A stretch of DNA of 64,000 nt from Apoderus coryli (taxonomy: Eukaryota > Arthropoda > Insecta > Coleoptera > Attelabidae). Each line of letters starts with the position of its first letter. Position 1 is the first letter of the stretch. A program made the translations under genes and the position numbers. The DNA is taken from NCBI GenBank assembly GCA_911728435.2, contig OU452205.1, positions 186,001 through 250,000 of the forward strand, given 5' to 3'. Under the pieces are notes generated by a model. The model was not told the DNA's origin. It searched no databases and saw only the letters and a list, made by a program, of their open reading frames with translations. Below, piece by piece: positions 52,738 through 64,000 of the stretch.

Positions 52738-55700
52738 ATGAATTATCAATATGCAGAATGTATAGAACAAAATCTGCAATATTTAGTACATAACGGAAAA
52801 ATTGGTACGTATCTTACCTATATTTCAATAGATTAGGTACCTACATATTATTAATTAATAAACACGGCTTAGTTTCATTTGTATTTATTTACATATTGCA
52901 GGAAAACAAGCGTTTGTTCAAAACATTTCAAACTCTTTATTGGAAGAGTTGTATGGTTACAAGTATTTTCACTTCTTAATTAAAATACCTTTCGGAGGCA
53001 AAAATATTGAATGTGAGATAATGTTTAATCCTGCAGAAGCAGCAGAAGTACCAGACATTATGTTTATCAATACCAGCGTTTTTGAGGATTTTGATATAGA
53101 TACGTTGGCGGAATATGTGCCCACATTTGAAAATTGGAATATAAAAGAGCAATGTTCATTAACGAATCTTTTAAATGAATTTGTCGCGTGGTTTGGAAAA
53201 ATCCAGGTACTTATTTTAAATTTATTTTAATTTTAAATATACCTACCTATACAAATTTTCTAATACATATTTTTTCAGTTAATACACTTGCAGGCTGAGT
53301 ATCTACAACATTACGAAGAATATATTGAATTAGTTAAGCATGTGCCAAAGGAATCTGTGGAAGTTTTTATAGATCATGCTGAAGATTCTGTGAATTTTTC
53401 GGTGCCGCTATCAGCTGGTTTAGATGAACTACCGAAATACATCAATGCGTAAGTTACTTATTTAAATAAATAAATACAATTACTTAAAAATAGAGGCAGA
53501 CAACAATAATATCGAAAAAGAAAATAGTGAGAGTTAGACTGAAAAGTTAGTTCATTTTCAGTAGAACGGGCATAACTTGAATAACAAGAGACATATTCTT
53601 ACATTCCTATCTAAGCCTGCAGAACTCATCATAGTCAGCTTGTGAATTTGACAATTTGTAATGCCTATGAGCTTGTATTTCCCCAAGTGTTGCATAAAGT
53701 GGTGAAACTTCTGTCTGCCTTCTGCTTTAATTCAATTCTTTTTTAGGTTAGCAGACTTTTCACAAAATGCAGGAGATGATTATGCTTACCTGTGTATTAG
53801 TATGCTCAAATACGATGTTTCTCGAGTTAAGGCTAAATTACACTTGGCACCAAAGCTTGAACAACATTTAGGCAAGCAATTCAGATTGCCAACATACACG
53901 AAAACTATGAAATTAGACAAATATGTGGGTTTAGTTGAGCATAAGCTGAAGGATTGCATAGACACTATAACTGATCCATTACAATTCAAGCATGAATTCA
54001 TGGCGGCATTAGTGGCTAATGTAGCAACGTCTTTAGTTGAATATGATTCCAAAACTCTTGAAAAAGCTGTGTTTTCTTATAACCATGACTTTGATGATTA
54101 TAAATGTTTGGTCATACTATCTTTAGGTAAGATTTTTTTATATATTGACATTCTTTTATGCTTTTTTGATAGTTTCCGATATTATTGGTCAGGGGAATTT
54201 GAACAAATAAACTAAAAATGACTCTTAATGCATGATTATTTATTTTCTTTATTTAACCAGTGGGATGATATATTTTTTCTTTAAAAAAATAATAATAAAG
54301 AGGTATAAAACTTCCAGTCTCTTGGATGATAGTAAAAAAACACAAACCCTGTTTTTTCTTAATTTTTAACTCACCCTGTTTGTTAATCAATTAATTGTAT
54401 AGATAGGTAGCAGTCTTATCGAGTATGTAATATGTTTTCGGAAAAATTTCACAGTATTATGACCAGTATTGTACCTCTGAATAAGCCACAACAATACCAA
54501 ATTTGATCAAAATGGTATTCAACTGCGGAAAGAGTATCGATATTTATTCATTATGAAAGCTGTAGGTGTGATAACATTACATCACAGTTGTTTATTGAAC
54601 GAAATTTAGGAAGACAGGTCAGTTTTGGGGTCTGCTATTATTGATATTTTGGCTTGAAAATTCCTGTAAAGAAATAGAGGATCTCCTGAAAAAACACGAT
54701 AGCTTCAGTCTCCATAAAAAACTCAAATATACCTCCGGAAGCAGAAATCCAAAATATGTCCACCTACTTAAAGACTCGGACCGAAAATTCCTTGATCACG
54801 AACAACAATGCAGAGACGATACCAACCGAGGAAACATGACATATACTATCAGTGACAACGAGATAGACGGAGGCCCCAGTATACTGAAGGCAGAAGTCAA
54901 GAAAGCAATACACCAAGCAAAAAATAACAAGCCGCCCGGACCAGACCAAATTCCTGCTGAACTGCTTAAACTTCTAGACGAATTGAGTATTACTTACTTA
55001 ACCACATTTTTTAATAAAATATACAACGAAGGAAAAATGCCAGACGATTGGCTAGAATCGCTTTTCATAACATTACCAAAGAAGAGTAGACCCACTGTCC
55101 TACTTTATGGTTACCATAGACATGGACGCTAAATGCCAGGATGGTGAATAGAAGCATTTGAACTGTGCTGAATTCTAAAAATATCGTGGCCATACTACCA
55201 ATGAATGATGGACACCGTACGGTACCTACTGAACACTATAAAGAGGAGAAAAACGCAGTACTTTGGACACATAATTCGGGGATCTAAATACCAGTGACTA
55301 TGCATCATAATACAAAGAAAAGTGGAAGGTAAAAGATGGATAGGGTGAAAAAAAGCTGTCCTGGCTACGCAATATCAGGGGCATGGTGTGGTCTTTCGGT
55401 CGGAGAACTATTTCGCGCGGGAGCGGTTAGAGAAAGATTTCAAGAAATCATGAACATGATGATAACCAACGTCTGAAGACAATGCACCAGAAGAAGAAGT
55501 ATATCGATATCCCCTCGCAAACATATTCGACTTGTAAAACAATTTTGCCAACAACATACATACTCAAAAAGGCACTGCAAGAACGATCAGTATCCATTAC
55601 GTTGTCCTGAATTCTTTTCATTTTGTAGGTGGTAAATTTCCGAAAATAAAACCCAAAATCGAAATTCAATCAATCTATTGTGAAGGTATAAAATGCAGCC

Positions 55701-55816
55701 AGACATTAACAAGTTTTCCTTTTTCTGTTACTGAATCTATGGAACAAATAATTGGCAAAATTATGGATAGCCTTAGAGATGCAGTTGAAGTTTTTAGATC
55801 GCATAAACATGTGTAA
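52738..55816 (+). CDS. BABAM2: BRISC/BRCA1-A complex subunit BABAM2 (BRE)
   Basis: Five exons: 52738-52804, 52902-53206, 53279-53448, 53747-54126 and 55629-55816. Splices are GT-AG and phases close at 369 residues (human 383). BABAM2/BRE is the UEV-fold scaffold that holds BRISC and BRCA1-A deubiquitinase complexes together, which cleave Lys63-linked ubiquitin. Shared features in order: NGKIGKQAF near the N-terminus, FLIKIPFGGKNIECEIMFNP (first UEV-like domain, about residues 40-115), LHLAPKLEQHLG, ALVANVATSLVEYDSKTLEK and FDDYKCLVILSLGGKFPKIKPK (second UEV-like domain). Exon 3 could instead start 15 nt later. The last intron (54127-55628) holds an RTE-type fragment. It is convergent with the gene at 58487 on the opposite strand. 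Confidence 0.92.
54641..55470 (+). mobile_element. RTE-type LINE fragment in BABAM2 intron 4
   Basis: 54641-55090 reads KKAIHQAKNNKPPGPDQIPAE, LDELSITYLTTFFNKIYNEG and LPKKSRP, the RTE linker and RT start. The RT core is then deleted and the sequence jumps to the RTE C-terminus: ILKISWPYYQ, YLLNTIKRRKTQYFGHIIRG (about 55220-55280) and a KVEGKRWIG block. Multiple stops make it dead. It is in the sense direction of the host gene. Confidence 0.85.
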
Positions 55817-56004
55817 TTATAGCAAATATTTATGCTTTTAATGTTATGTAAGTACTTTATATTTATGCAATATTAATATATAAATAAATTATTGATTATT
55901 TCATAACACGTTTTCATCTTCAAGACATTTAAGGTCAAATAGTTTACAAGATAAACAGTTTGAAGTGCGACATCATCCAGTGCTTGAGCACCACTGTCAC
56001 CAGT

Positions 56005-56075
56005 GCTTTGGTAGCTTAATGGTAAAAGCAAATGCCCGGAAAGCGTGAGACGTGGGTTCAATTCCCACCTGAAGC
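56005..56075 (+). tRNA. tRNA-like cloverleaf (SINE head or tRNA pseudogene)
   Basis: 71 nt fold as a tRNA: acceptor GCTTTGG/CTGAAGC (7 bp, two G-U), D stem GCTT/AAGC, anticodon stem AATGC/GCGTG (4 of 5 pair), T stem GTGGG/CCCAC with loop TTCAATT. The anticodon loop CCGGAAA would read GGA (Ser) but has C instead of U at position 33 and lacks the long variable arm of tRNA-Ser. No encoded identity fits, so I prefer a tRNA-derived repeat. Confidence 0.4.
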
Positions 56076-56860
56076 GAATGATTTTTCCAACTTACAGTAG
56101 CATTGAATTTAGCGGACAGTTATGCTTAAAAGAAACTGTGATAAACACTTAGACGTTTATTTAACTGTCAGTTAAGACTTGCCTAATAGCTAACTTCTAA
56201 GTTCTAACTGGACATTGACAAACCCACCCTAAGTGACGTTATTAGTGATTTTTGACATTTCAATATTAGTGAAAAAGTACAAAATGTTCTTGTTTGTATA
56301 TATTGAACACAGGAGTGAACGGTATCTATCTACGTCAATGCGATTATTGTGACGTTTTAACCCATAATGGCGGCATGCGCGACGATATGCGCAGGACGGC
56401 TCGCAAGCGGAAAGTCAGAATACTGTATTATTTATTATACTGTGGTTTGGATATAAGTAGGTATGTAGAAAAACTAAATTATAACAAAAATAGACTTTAA
56501 TCGACTGACATATGAAAATAAAAATCACTTAAAATATTGAACTTGAATTTTTAAATGTTTTCCTTGTGTTCAACCATTTTGGCTACATAATAAATATCGT
56601 TATCTTCTTCTGGAACTTCTGTAAATAAATTAGGAATAAAAATATATCACTACTGGTATAGTGGGAAATTCCTGGTCAGAAGCATCTGAATTCAACCGGA
56701 AAATAAGAACAGAAATCCTAAAAATACCCACTTTTACTCTCCTCCTAAGAGCCTAGCGAGTGGATCCATGAAACGGATATCTAGTGTGTGATAGAACTGC
56801 CTGACTTTTTTCTGTTCCTTGGCTTTGTATTATGCAATCCAAGAAACGACTAAATCCGTA
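56076..56860. other. Between BABAM2 and LINE, no gene seen
   Basis: Repeat-rich intergenic DNA. A 68-codon frame at 56294-56500 has no domain and is not called. Confidence 0.4.
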
Positions 56861-58400
56861 CGGATCTAGGTCTGAACTCCCTGACAGAACACCTCTCACA
56901 GCGAGCCACATCGGTCTTTGAAAAGGCAGAGCGACATCAGAATCCACTTCTGCGAGCAGTGGTGAACTACGACCCCGATGGGAATCCTGAATCTAATACC
57001 TTTGGACGCTTTGCCACGCAAACATGATTTTGAAATCCCATTTGAAGTGGTCATTTCAGACCGTCAAAATTTGCTAAATGGGGAACCACGATTCCCAGAA
57101 AACACATCCATCTGGTATACGGACGGTTCAAAAGGATTAGAAGGGACCATAGGCATGGGAGTATACGGGCCAAATTGCAGGCTCTCAGAATCTCTCGGGA
57201 AAAGTCCCACTATATTCCAAGCAGAGATCAACGCTATTAATCGTTGTGCTCAAGAATGCCTGCAGAGAGGCATCCCGGAACGGCAGATCAATATTTTGTC
57301 AGACAGTCAAGCTGCGTTAAAAGCACTGAGGTCTTACACCTTCACGTCAAAGCTAACATGGGAATGCAAACAGACCCTAAAGCAACTGGCAGCTCAGGGG
57401 AAAAAGATTACTCTGACATGGGTGCCAGGACATGAAGGCATAGAGGGGAACGAAGCGGCGGACTAACTTGCAAAAGAGGGCGCAAACGCTCCGTTCTGCG
57501 GCCCGGAACCCATCTTTGGCCTTCCAAAAAGCCATATGAAGGAAGAGCTTCGGAGATGGGAAAAGGAACAACTTAAGTCCTACTGGAGAAACACTCCAGG
57601 CCTAAGACAATCAAAAAGGTTTATCAAACCTTCAGAGGCCAACGCAGGGAAGCTTATCGAACTGGAGAGAAGCGACCTAAGGCGAATTACAGGCCTTTTT
57701 ACGGGACACCACCCAGTGAAGTACCATCTCAAAAAGATGGGCCTAACCGAGGACGACACTTGTCGGTTTTGCGAAGACGCAACAGAGACAACAGAACACG
57801 TGCTCTGCGAATGCATGGCACTTTTCTGCAAAAGGCTAAAACACCTTGGAGGGGTGACCCTAACACCCGACGAGGCAAGGAAATTAGCCGCCAGAGAAAT
57901 CATCAACTTTATGAAAAGTGTGGGACAGCTGGGCAATTCATAGATTAGAGTCATTCACAAAAATTCTTCTGCAGGTCGAAGTGAGGGGAGGCCAAACCGC
58001 CTAATCGACTCCGAAAAACAATCTACGACCCCGATGAACAAGCCATGAGGGTCAAGATGCCAACTATGACCCTAGGCTCTATAAGGTGAAGACAACGTCG
58101 ATTCTAGCGGAGGACAAAAAGACACAATTCTCGCGGAAGAAACGTCAGAAGTTCCAAACTAATAGCGGACACATATAGCAGCAGACCAGATGAGAAAGAA
58201 TATATGATAGATAGACCTTCAGGCCTTCTGAAACGAAAGGAGAGAAGGAATAGAAGTCTTCCCTCCAGAAAGATAGCCCTTTCACCGGAGAGGTTTTAGT
58301 GGGTATTAGCTGGGACACCTTGCCAAGTTTGAGCCCCACACTCACCGCGGATTACAGGTGATCGTGTCGTAAATGCATATCCTCAATAAAAAAGAACCAA
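56860..58400 (+). mobile_element. LINE 3' end with RNase H (I/LOA type)
   Basis: 56978-57466 encodes an RNase H: IWYTDGSKGLEGTIGMGVYG (DGS), IFQAEINAI (Glu), ILSDSQAALKAL (Asp) and LTWVPGHEGIEGNEAAD (final Asp). It stops at TAA 57464. The same frame continues (57536-57943) with the C-terminal Cys/His region CRFCEDATETTEHVLCEC. RNase H after RT is typical of I/R1/LOA-group LINEs. The RT itself is missing, and it ends near a CAATAAAAAAG tail about 58395. Confidence 0.85.
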
Positions 58401-58486
58401 GACGATGTTTTGAATGTTTTCTAAGTTTTTTGAAATCGTCTCAATTCGGGCCAATGAATTGTACATTAAGGGGAAAAATTCAATCA

Positions 58487-61400
58487 GCATTAACAGATGA
58501 GCAATAAATTATTACCGTGATCGTTATAAATGTTAGGTGGAAAAATCATTTCCCTCGACATATGATATACAGTTGTGTACTCAAAATTTTCCTCCTTCGA
58601 CTTCATGTGGACTGTCCACTGAATTGGCTCTCGACTAAAATAACGAAATACCAATAAAAGCTCCCTGGGGTAAACTTTCAAAACTCTTACCCTTCAATAA
58701 TATTCACATCAACGCAGTTCAATTTACAGGTAAAACTACATAAAGGCCGCTCTTGCAACTGTTTGAAATCTTTCATATTCGTATTATTAACTGTAGTAAC
58801 ATGATTCTTAAGCACAGCTTCACAAAAATTGTCAAAACTTTGTTCCACCAAATTTAATTCATTTTTCACTAAAAATATAAAATCCATAGCAACATACAGC
58901 TGCCCTAAATAAGCCAGTTTATCTGTGGCACGCCTTATACCCTCCTGAGAGGTTTTCAAATTATCTGTAACTCGAGTTCGACGCATGTCCTGATTCACTT
59001 TTACAGTATTTTCAAAGGAACTAAAAAGTCAATCATATTATGTCACAATCAAAATTCGTATGCAATTTGACTTACTTCCAAGTTGTATTTACAACTTCAA
59101 GATAGGTCGGATTAAACTCTTTAATGATAGTGATAAAGTCACGCTGTAGCTTTTGAGCGCCGAGATCAAATATTAATTCTAAAGATTGTGCCAAAGTAAT
59201 GCTAGAAATTATGACTTTACCATCTAAAATTCCGGTAATCAAAGAGGAAACATGGGAACCATCATCTTCTACCTGAAATTAATCGATAAAATAGTTTCTT
59301 TAAAGCTATCAAAAATTCTATTTGAAAAAGCTGTTTAATCAAGGGAGTTGTTTCAAAATTAACAGGAGCTCTTGCTTCAGAGAAGTTGTAGGAACAAATA
59401 ATATAACATAATGTAACAAGACCAAGATTTCCAACATTTACATTTAAACTCTTGTTACATTAAGCAAAAATCAATTCAGTAATAAAGCTTAATTCGGGCG
59501 TGGCTCGTGTTGGCAATAAGATATGAGGGAGTTGTTGCTTTTCGTCCGGCCATTCTTTGTGAAGTGTGTTTCACCAGGCATATTGCCTGCTCACACTAGA
59601 TGTCTCCAAAAATATAAATAATTGCTCAACAGAAAATTTCCAGTTACAGAGCAACCATACAAAAGTATCAATACAAAAAATATAAATATATATAAGACAA
59701 TCAATAACTTGATAACTTTACATAACAGAAGTAAATTAAATTAATAGAGAAATAAATATAGAAATAACCATAGAAAATATATAAACAATCAAATTCAATC
59801 ATCACAACCAAGTACAAGTTCTGCGGCCGCCAAAATATGGTTCAATGTATCATGAAACAAATCACAATTCCGGCACACCACATTAAACGTGCGAGACATA
59901 GTGGACAATAGGGACCTCAACATAATATTTGTTCGAGCTCTATCACAATGAAATAATTGGTAGTTTCTTGAGTTTATTCGCGGAACAGAAAGACGGAATC
60001 CTTCAAGCAGCTCAGGACAATCAATAACGCCATTAAACACTTTACAAACATTGCCTATGCATGCAAGATCCCGCCTCAATTGCAATGATTGCACACCAAA
60101 TCTGCCCGTTAGATAGCCATACGGCACACCACGCTCAGGATAACTACCATCGGATTTAAAGCAAAGATACTTCAAAAATTTGCGCTGCACTCCGTCGATG
60201 TTTGTTTGTAACAACTAGAGCAGGGATACCAGATCAGAGAGCAATATTCAATTTTGGATCTGACGTACGCGAAGTACAGTTTTTTAGCGTATTAATATTG
60301 CGAAAAGATCTGCCATTTTTTAAGATGTAACTATATGCCTTGGATGCATTAACTATCATCGTCATTATGTGTTCACTGAAGGTAAAGCGCGAATCGAACA
60401 CAACACCAAGATCCCTGGTAGTTTCCACACGTGACAATGCAGCGTCATGAATCGCGTATTCAAAATCAATAGGGAACGTTCTCCTAGTATATGACACAAC
60501 TTTACACTTTACCGGGTTCAGCATAAGATTATTAGCATCACACCAATCCCCGACCAAGTTCAGACTGTTTTGCAAAACATGACAGTCGTCAACAACAGAG
60601 TCCACAGTGGAGTAGATCTTCAGATCATCAGCAAAAATCAATCTTTCAGATTTTAAATTCTTTCCCAGGTCGTTAATAAAAAGACTGAACAGTAGTGGTC
60701 CCAGATTCGAACCTTGAGGTACTCCTGATGTTGCATGGTAGCTTCTTGATTTATAACCGTTATAAGAAACAAACTGATCTCTGCCGCTAATGTAAGATTT
60801 GCAGGAAGCTTCCTAAACCAAAACCGAATGATCGATCCTATCGAACGCTTTACTGAAGTCGGTATATATGACGTCAACCTGATCTCGAGAGTCCTACGCT
60901 TCGGAGACATACTGCGTGAAAACGGCCAGGTTTGTAACCGTCGATCTTCCGGTTACGAATCCGTGCTGGTAAGAGACCATCTGTGCTCCAACACCTGTAT
61001 AAATTCGATTATATAAAACCACCTCCAACACCTTTGAGAAATTGGAAAGGATAGAGATCGGCCTGTAGTTCTTTATCTGCGATCTGCCACACTTGAACAC
61101 AGGACAAACCTTGCTGCATCAGTAATGTCATCAAAGCAAACCTCATTACCACAAAACCCCGCAAGCGAGCTGATGTCAGAATCGTCCCCACAGGATGCCA
61201 CAAACACACTCTCAAAATACTCGGCAAATGCATCAATGATACGTTGTGGACTTTCAAATTCGTTGTTATTAAATTCCATATAGTTTCTTTAAAGATAACA
61301 GGACTTCAAATTCAATAAGGATTACGTCCATGTGGAAAAAGCTTTTACAAGAGACTTTAGAAATTGCTATTAATAAGTTTGTGAGGGAGGGCACGCACAA

Positions 61401-63928
61401 GGATTCGCGGGTTTCGTTCTGCTTTGTTAAGCTCTTCTTACCTCAGTGTTACAGAGTGGCACAATGAAAGCGAAACCTCTATTACTGAAGTAACAGTTTG
61501 AACACATGTTACTAGTAAAAAGTTGGCGCAATACCTAAACGAACTAATCATATTAGTGGTATCATAAATACTGACGTGTATATTAATAATCTAATGACTT
61601 TTTAAATCTTTAACAACGTAGTTTAAGGCCAAGATAACTCCCGTTGATTAACATAAGCCTTATTTAATTCAAACTTACCCACAAACTCCGCGTGGACACG
61701 ATCTCCTCAAAGAAAAAATGAAATGCATCCCTTAGACATTCAGTATTATTGCAGACTATAAACAAGAAATTTGTATTAGTTTATGTGATAAATGAATTAA
61801 ACAAAACTACAGAAAAACATTTCTTGGTTACTACAAAGTATCCCCAACCCAACATAAGCGTTAACCGGCAGTATAGTCTATAATACGAGAGTTACAACAA
61901 AATTTTTGGGAAGAAAGTATTTTATTGCTTTTCAAAATATTCGCTTTTATGGTTTATACACTTTTGCATGCGTTCCAACCAGTTCTCAAAACATTTTTTC
62001 CACTCTGAAGGTTGTATCTCAGGAACATGGTTTTGCAAGACTGCGTCCGCTTCTTGAAGTGATGAAAATCAGACATTTCAACGTTTTTCTCTTTCAAATA
62101 GTCAAAAAGTAAGAAGATTTGCCAGAGAATCAACTTGGGTGTAAGGCTGGTCGCTTATGTTACTCAGACGCTCTCATGGGAAAACATGGGGACTAAATCC
62201 AAAGATGATGCACTGGTTGTACAGTGCAATAGTTAGACCTATGATAACATACTCGTCGCTGATTTGGTGGACGAAAACGGAACAGCAGACCGCCATTGCT
62301 GGGTTGGGCAGGGTACAGAGGCTTGCCTGCTTAGCAATGACGGGCGCTTTTAGAACTACTCCGACAGCCGCAATGGAAGTATTGGTGAACCTCCCACCCT
62401 TGCACATCATGGTAAGGATGGAGGCGGGGGCGGCATTCATTAGACTGCGAGGGTTGGTAGGAACTGTACCCACTTATCGGGGACATACCAAAATTGGGGT
62501 ATGTATTGGGGATGGCATCATAGACATGCCCATGGACCACATCATACCAAAATTTGAATTTGACATAAACTTCAAAGTGCATATTGTGGACCGCGAAGTT
62601 CTTGATCAAGACTGCATACCGACACTGAGAGGGATAACCTGGTTTACAGACGGGTCAAAAACCGAAAGTGGAAGTGGTGCCGAATATACAGTGAGACAAG
62701 GAACACGAATCTAAAATTCTCACTGGGGAAAAACACATCCGTATTTCAAGTGTTTGCAATTCTGCAGTGTGCAAAACTAAACAGATTGAGGGCTTATACA
62801 AACAAGCGAATCAATATATGTTCATAGAGCCAGGCGGCCTTAAGGGCTCTGAAAAGCCCCAAGGTTACAACCAAACTGGTATGGGAATGCCAAACAGAAC
62901 TTAGGGCCTTGGCGGACGACAATAAGGTTAATCTAGTGTGGGTCCCGGGGCACTCGGGAATAGAAGGCAACGAGAGAGCGGATTGGCTGGCTAGACAAGC
63001 CTCTGAAACCACATATACTGGCACGGAACCTGCGCGCTGGGCGTGTCTAAAAGAACGGCGAGGGAACTCCTCAAGTGCTGGGCCAAAAGCGAGCACCAGA
63101 GATATTGGGAATATATTCCCAAGCAGGAACAGGGGAAGAGGTTTATGCCTGGTGCAGCAACAAAACGCACTGAAAAACTGCTATCATTAATCAGGAGTCA
63201 GATGCGAATAACTATGGGACTCATTACTGGGCATTGCGCTCTGAGAGACCACCTAAATAAGATGGGGCTGTACAATGGGCACCTGCAATGCAGATTGTGT
63301 AATGGCGTAGTTGAAACAGCTTACCATGTAATATGTGAGTGTGTAGTTCTACAACGAAGACGACACGCTATTTTTGGGCATGCGCTGATTGCGCCAGCAG
63401 ATATTGACACCCAACACATAACTGAACTCCACAAGTTAGTGGAGAGTACAGGGCTGCTAGATTGGGTGGGATAATATATGGGGACTATTCACAATAAGCC
63501 CATGAAACTGCAGTGAAACCAGGGACTTAAGTCGTACGAACCCTCTCAAACAAAAAAAAAAAAGGCTGGTCGCTCCACGATTCAGACTGGGTTTGAGGTT
63601 GTGGATATCATTGTTGAAGGTCAGTACCACAAGATTTCTAACACTTACCTTTTACAATCTTCCATAAATGGTCTAAAAATGTATCATCTCGCAAATTATT
63701 CAAATTAAATTTTTCTTTTACGCTACGTTTCAACAAATTCTTCGAAAGCATTTCAATAATTCTGTTGTATATTTCACTCTGGTCAATTGAGTCTTCCGAT
63801 AAAAGTAGCGAATCATTTTTACAGATTTGATCACCTGTTAAACGATCTAAATATGTTTGTAGTAAACATAGATCGTCCCATAAAAACTTTAGAAGAGAAT
63901 TATGATGACCAGCAGTAATTTGAAGACC
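58487..63928 (-). CDS. Unrecognised gene, 3' part, with frame problems
   Basis: Minus-strand exons by splice sites: 63649-63928 (GLQITAGHHNSLLKFLWDDL...), 59076-59272 (VEDDGSHVSSLITGILDG...), 58691-59020 (SFENTVKVNQDMRRT...ERPLCSFTCKLNC). A further coding-looking stretch 58680-58487 reads LKVYPRELLLVFRYFSREP to a stop. Exons 2 and 3 join in phase, but exon 1 ends with one leftover base and reading exon 2 in that phase gives a stop, so an exon is missing between them. The last stretch is contiguous with exon 3 but in another frame: exon 3 runs into TAA at 58687. A consensus donor (GG|GTAAGA) sits at the same place. I see long helical, Leu- and Asn-rich segments but no named domain, and the 5' part is outside the window. 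It may be a real gene with an unread exon, or decayed. Confidence 0.6.
59305..61279 (-). mobile_element. Jockey-type LINE with 15-bp target duplication
   Basis: ATAGTTTCTTTAAAG occurs exactly at 59290-59304 and 61280-61294, flanking the LINE. It reads on the minus strand from ESPQRIIDAFAEYFESVFVAS (61260 down), through KNYRPISILSNFSKVLEVV and GFVTGRSTVTNLAVFTQYVSE, a region of frame changes, then FADDLKIYSTVDS (60641 down) and RKFLKYLCFKSDGSYPERG (60184 down). The 3' end has no poly(T) run at the left flank. It is 5'-truncated and frameshifted. It sits in the large intron of the gene at 58487. Confidence 0.85.
61880..62115 (-). mobile_element. Mariner transposase C-terminal remnant
   Basis: Minus-strand text HFQEADAVLQNHV and KCFENWLERMQKCINHKSEYF with a stop right after matches the C-terminus of mariner transposases, followed by a TIR-like TTGTAACTCTCGTATTATAG at the left end. 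The rest of the element is missing. Confidence 0.75.
62150..63565 (+). mobile_element. LINE 3' end with RNase H (I/LOA type)
   Basis: Begins inside the RT tail (SAIVRPMITYSSLIWWTKTEQ), continues with TPTAAMEVLVNLPPLHIMV, and enters RNase H with GITWFTDGSKTESGSG. A break near 62712-62909 damages the middle, after which VNLVWVPGHSGIEGNERAD resumes (62924 on). The C-terminal CRLCNGVVETAYHVICEC follows at 63294-63350, with stop 63472. A poly(A) tail lies near 63551. Related to but distinct from 56860-58400. Confidence 0.85.
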
Positions 63929-64000
63929 CTAAAAATAAAAACAATGTTTGTAGGGTAATTAAGAACGAGAGTTACAATTATTAATTTGATAGGGGTGTAA

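Noticed and set aside
56005..56075. Functional tRNA-Ser(GGA)
   Set aside because: The cloverleaf forms, but the anticodon loop has C33 and there is no long variable arm.
1..64000. CRISPR array, prokaryotic operon or phage content
   Set aside because: The tandem repeat at 1-3690 has no spacers; genes are spliced and eukaryotic throughout.

Overview
The window is nuclear DNA of an insect: AT-rich, genes with many short introns and GT-AG sites, and a heavy load of LINEs, DNA transposons and SINE-like repeats. A carbon-dioxide-receptor-type gustatory receptor, a CYP6-like cytochrome P450 and many Jockey/CR1-type LINEs point to an insect outside Hymenoptera and Hemiptera. A beetle is a reasonable guess, but the sequence alone does not settle the order.

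Layout. 1-3690 is a 171-bp satellite array. 3905-8523 holds two copies of one LINE, head to head. 8524-15250 is repeat-rich intergenic DNA. 15259-20731 (+) is a five-exon P450 with no visible ATG and a hammerhead-ribozyme-like motif in intron 2. 20975-35476 (-) is a nine-exon gene for a 383-residue membrane protein: signal peptide, galactose-binding lectin domain, CUB, sushi, transmembrane helix. Its introns carry a Harbinger MITE, a hAT element, a Penelope-like fragment, a LINE and a hairpin element with a hammerhead motif on each strand. 35.5-41.8 kb is intergenic with LINE fragments and one small myristoylation-motif ORF. 41984-49616 (-) is an eight-exon CO2-receptor-family gustatory receptor (471 aa); its last intron is almost entirely a mariner-like element with a LINE nested in it. 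51120-52309 is an internally deleted P-type element. 52738-55816 (+) is BABAM2/BRE in five exons (369 aa), with an RTE-type LINE fragment in its last intron. 56.9-58.4 kb is an RNase H-bearing LINE tail. 58487 to about 63928 (-) is the 3' part of an unrecognised gene whose large intron holds a LINE with a 15-bp target-site duplication, a mariner remnant and another RNase H LINE.

The four multi-exon host genes are unrelated in function: oxidative metabolism, a cell-surface lectin/CUB protein, CO2 sensing, and a deubiquitinase/DNA-repair scaffold. There is no operon logic. What ties the region together is transposon invasion of introns, and a recurrent small hammerhead-ribozyme-like motif of the kind linked to Penelope-like elements. 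Exon boundaries were read by eye from splice sites and frame continuity. Reading phase closes exactly for the P450, lectin/CUB, CO2-receptor and BABAM2 models, but not for the gene at 58.5-63.9 kb.
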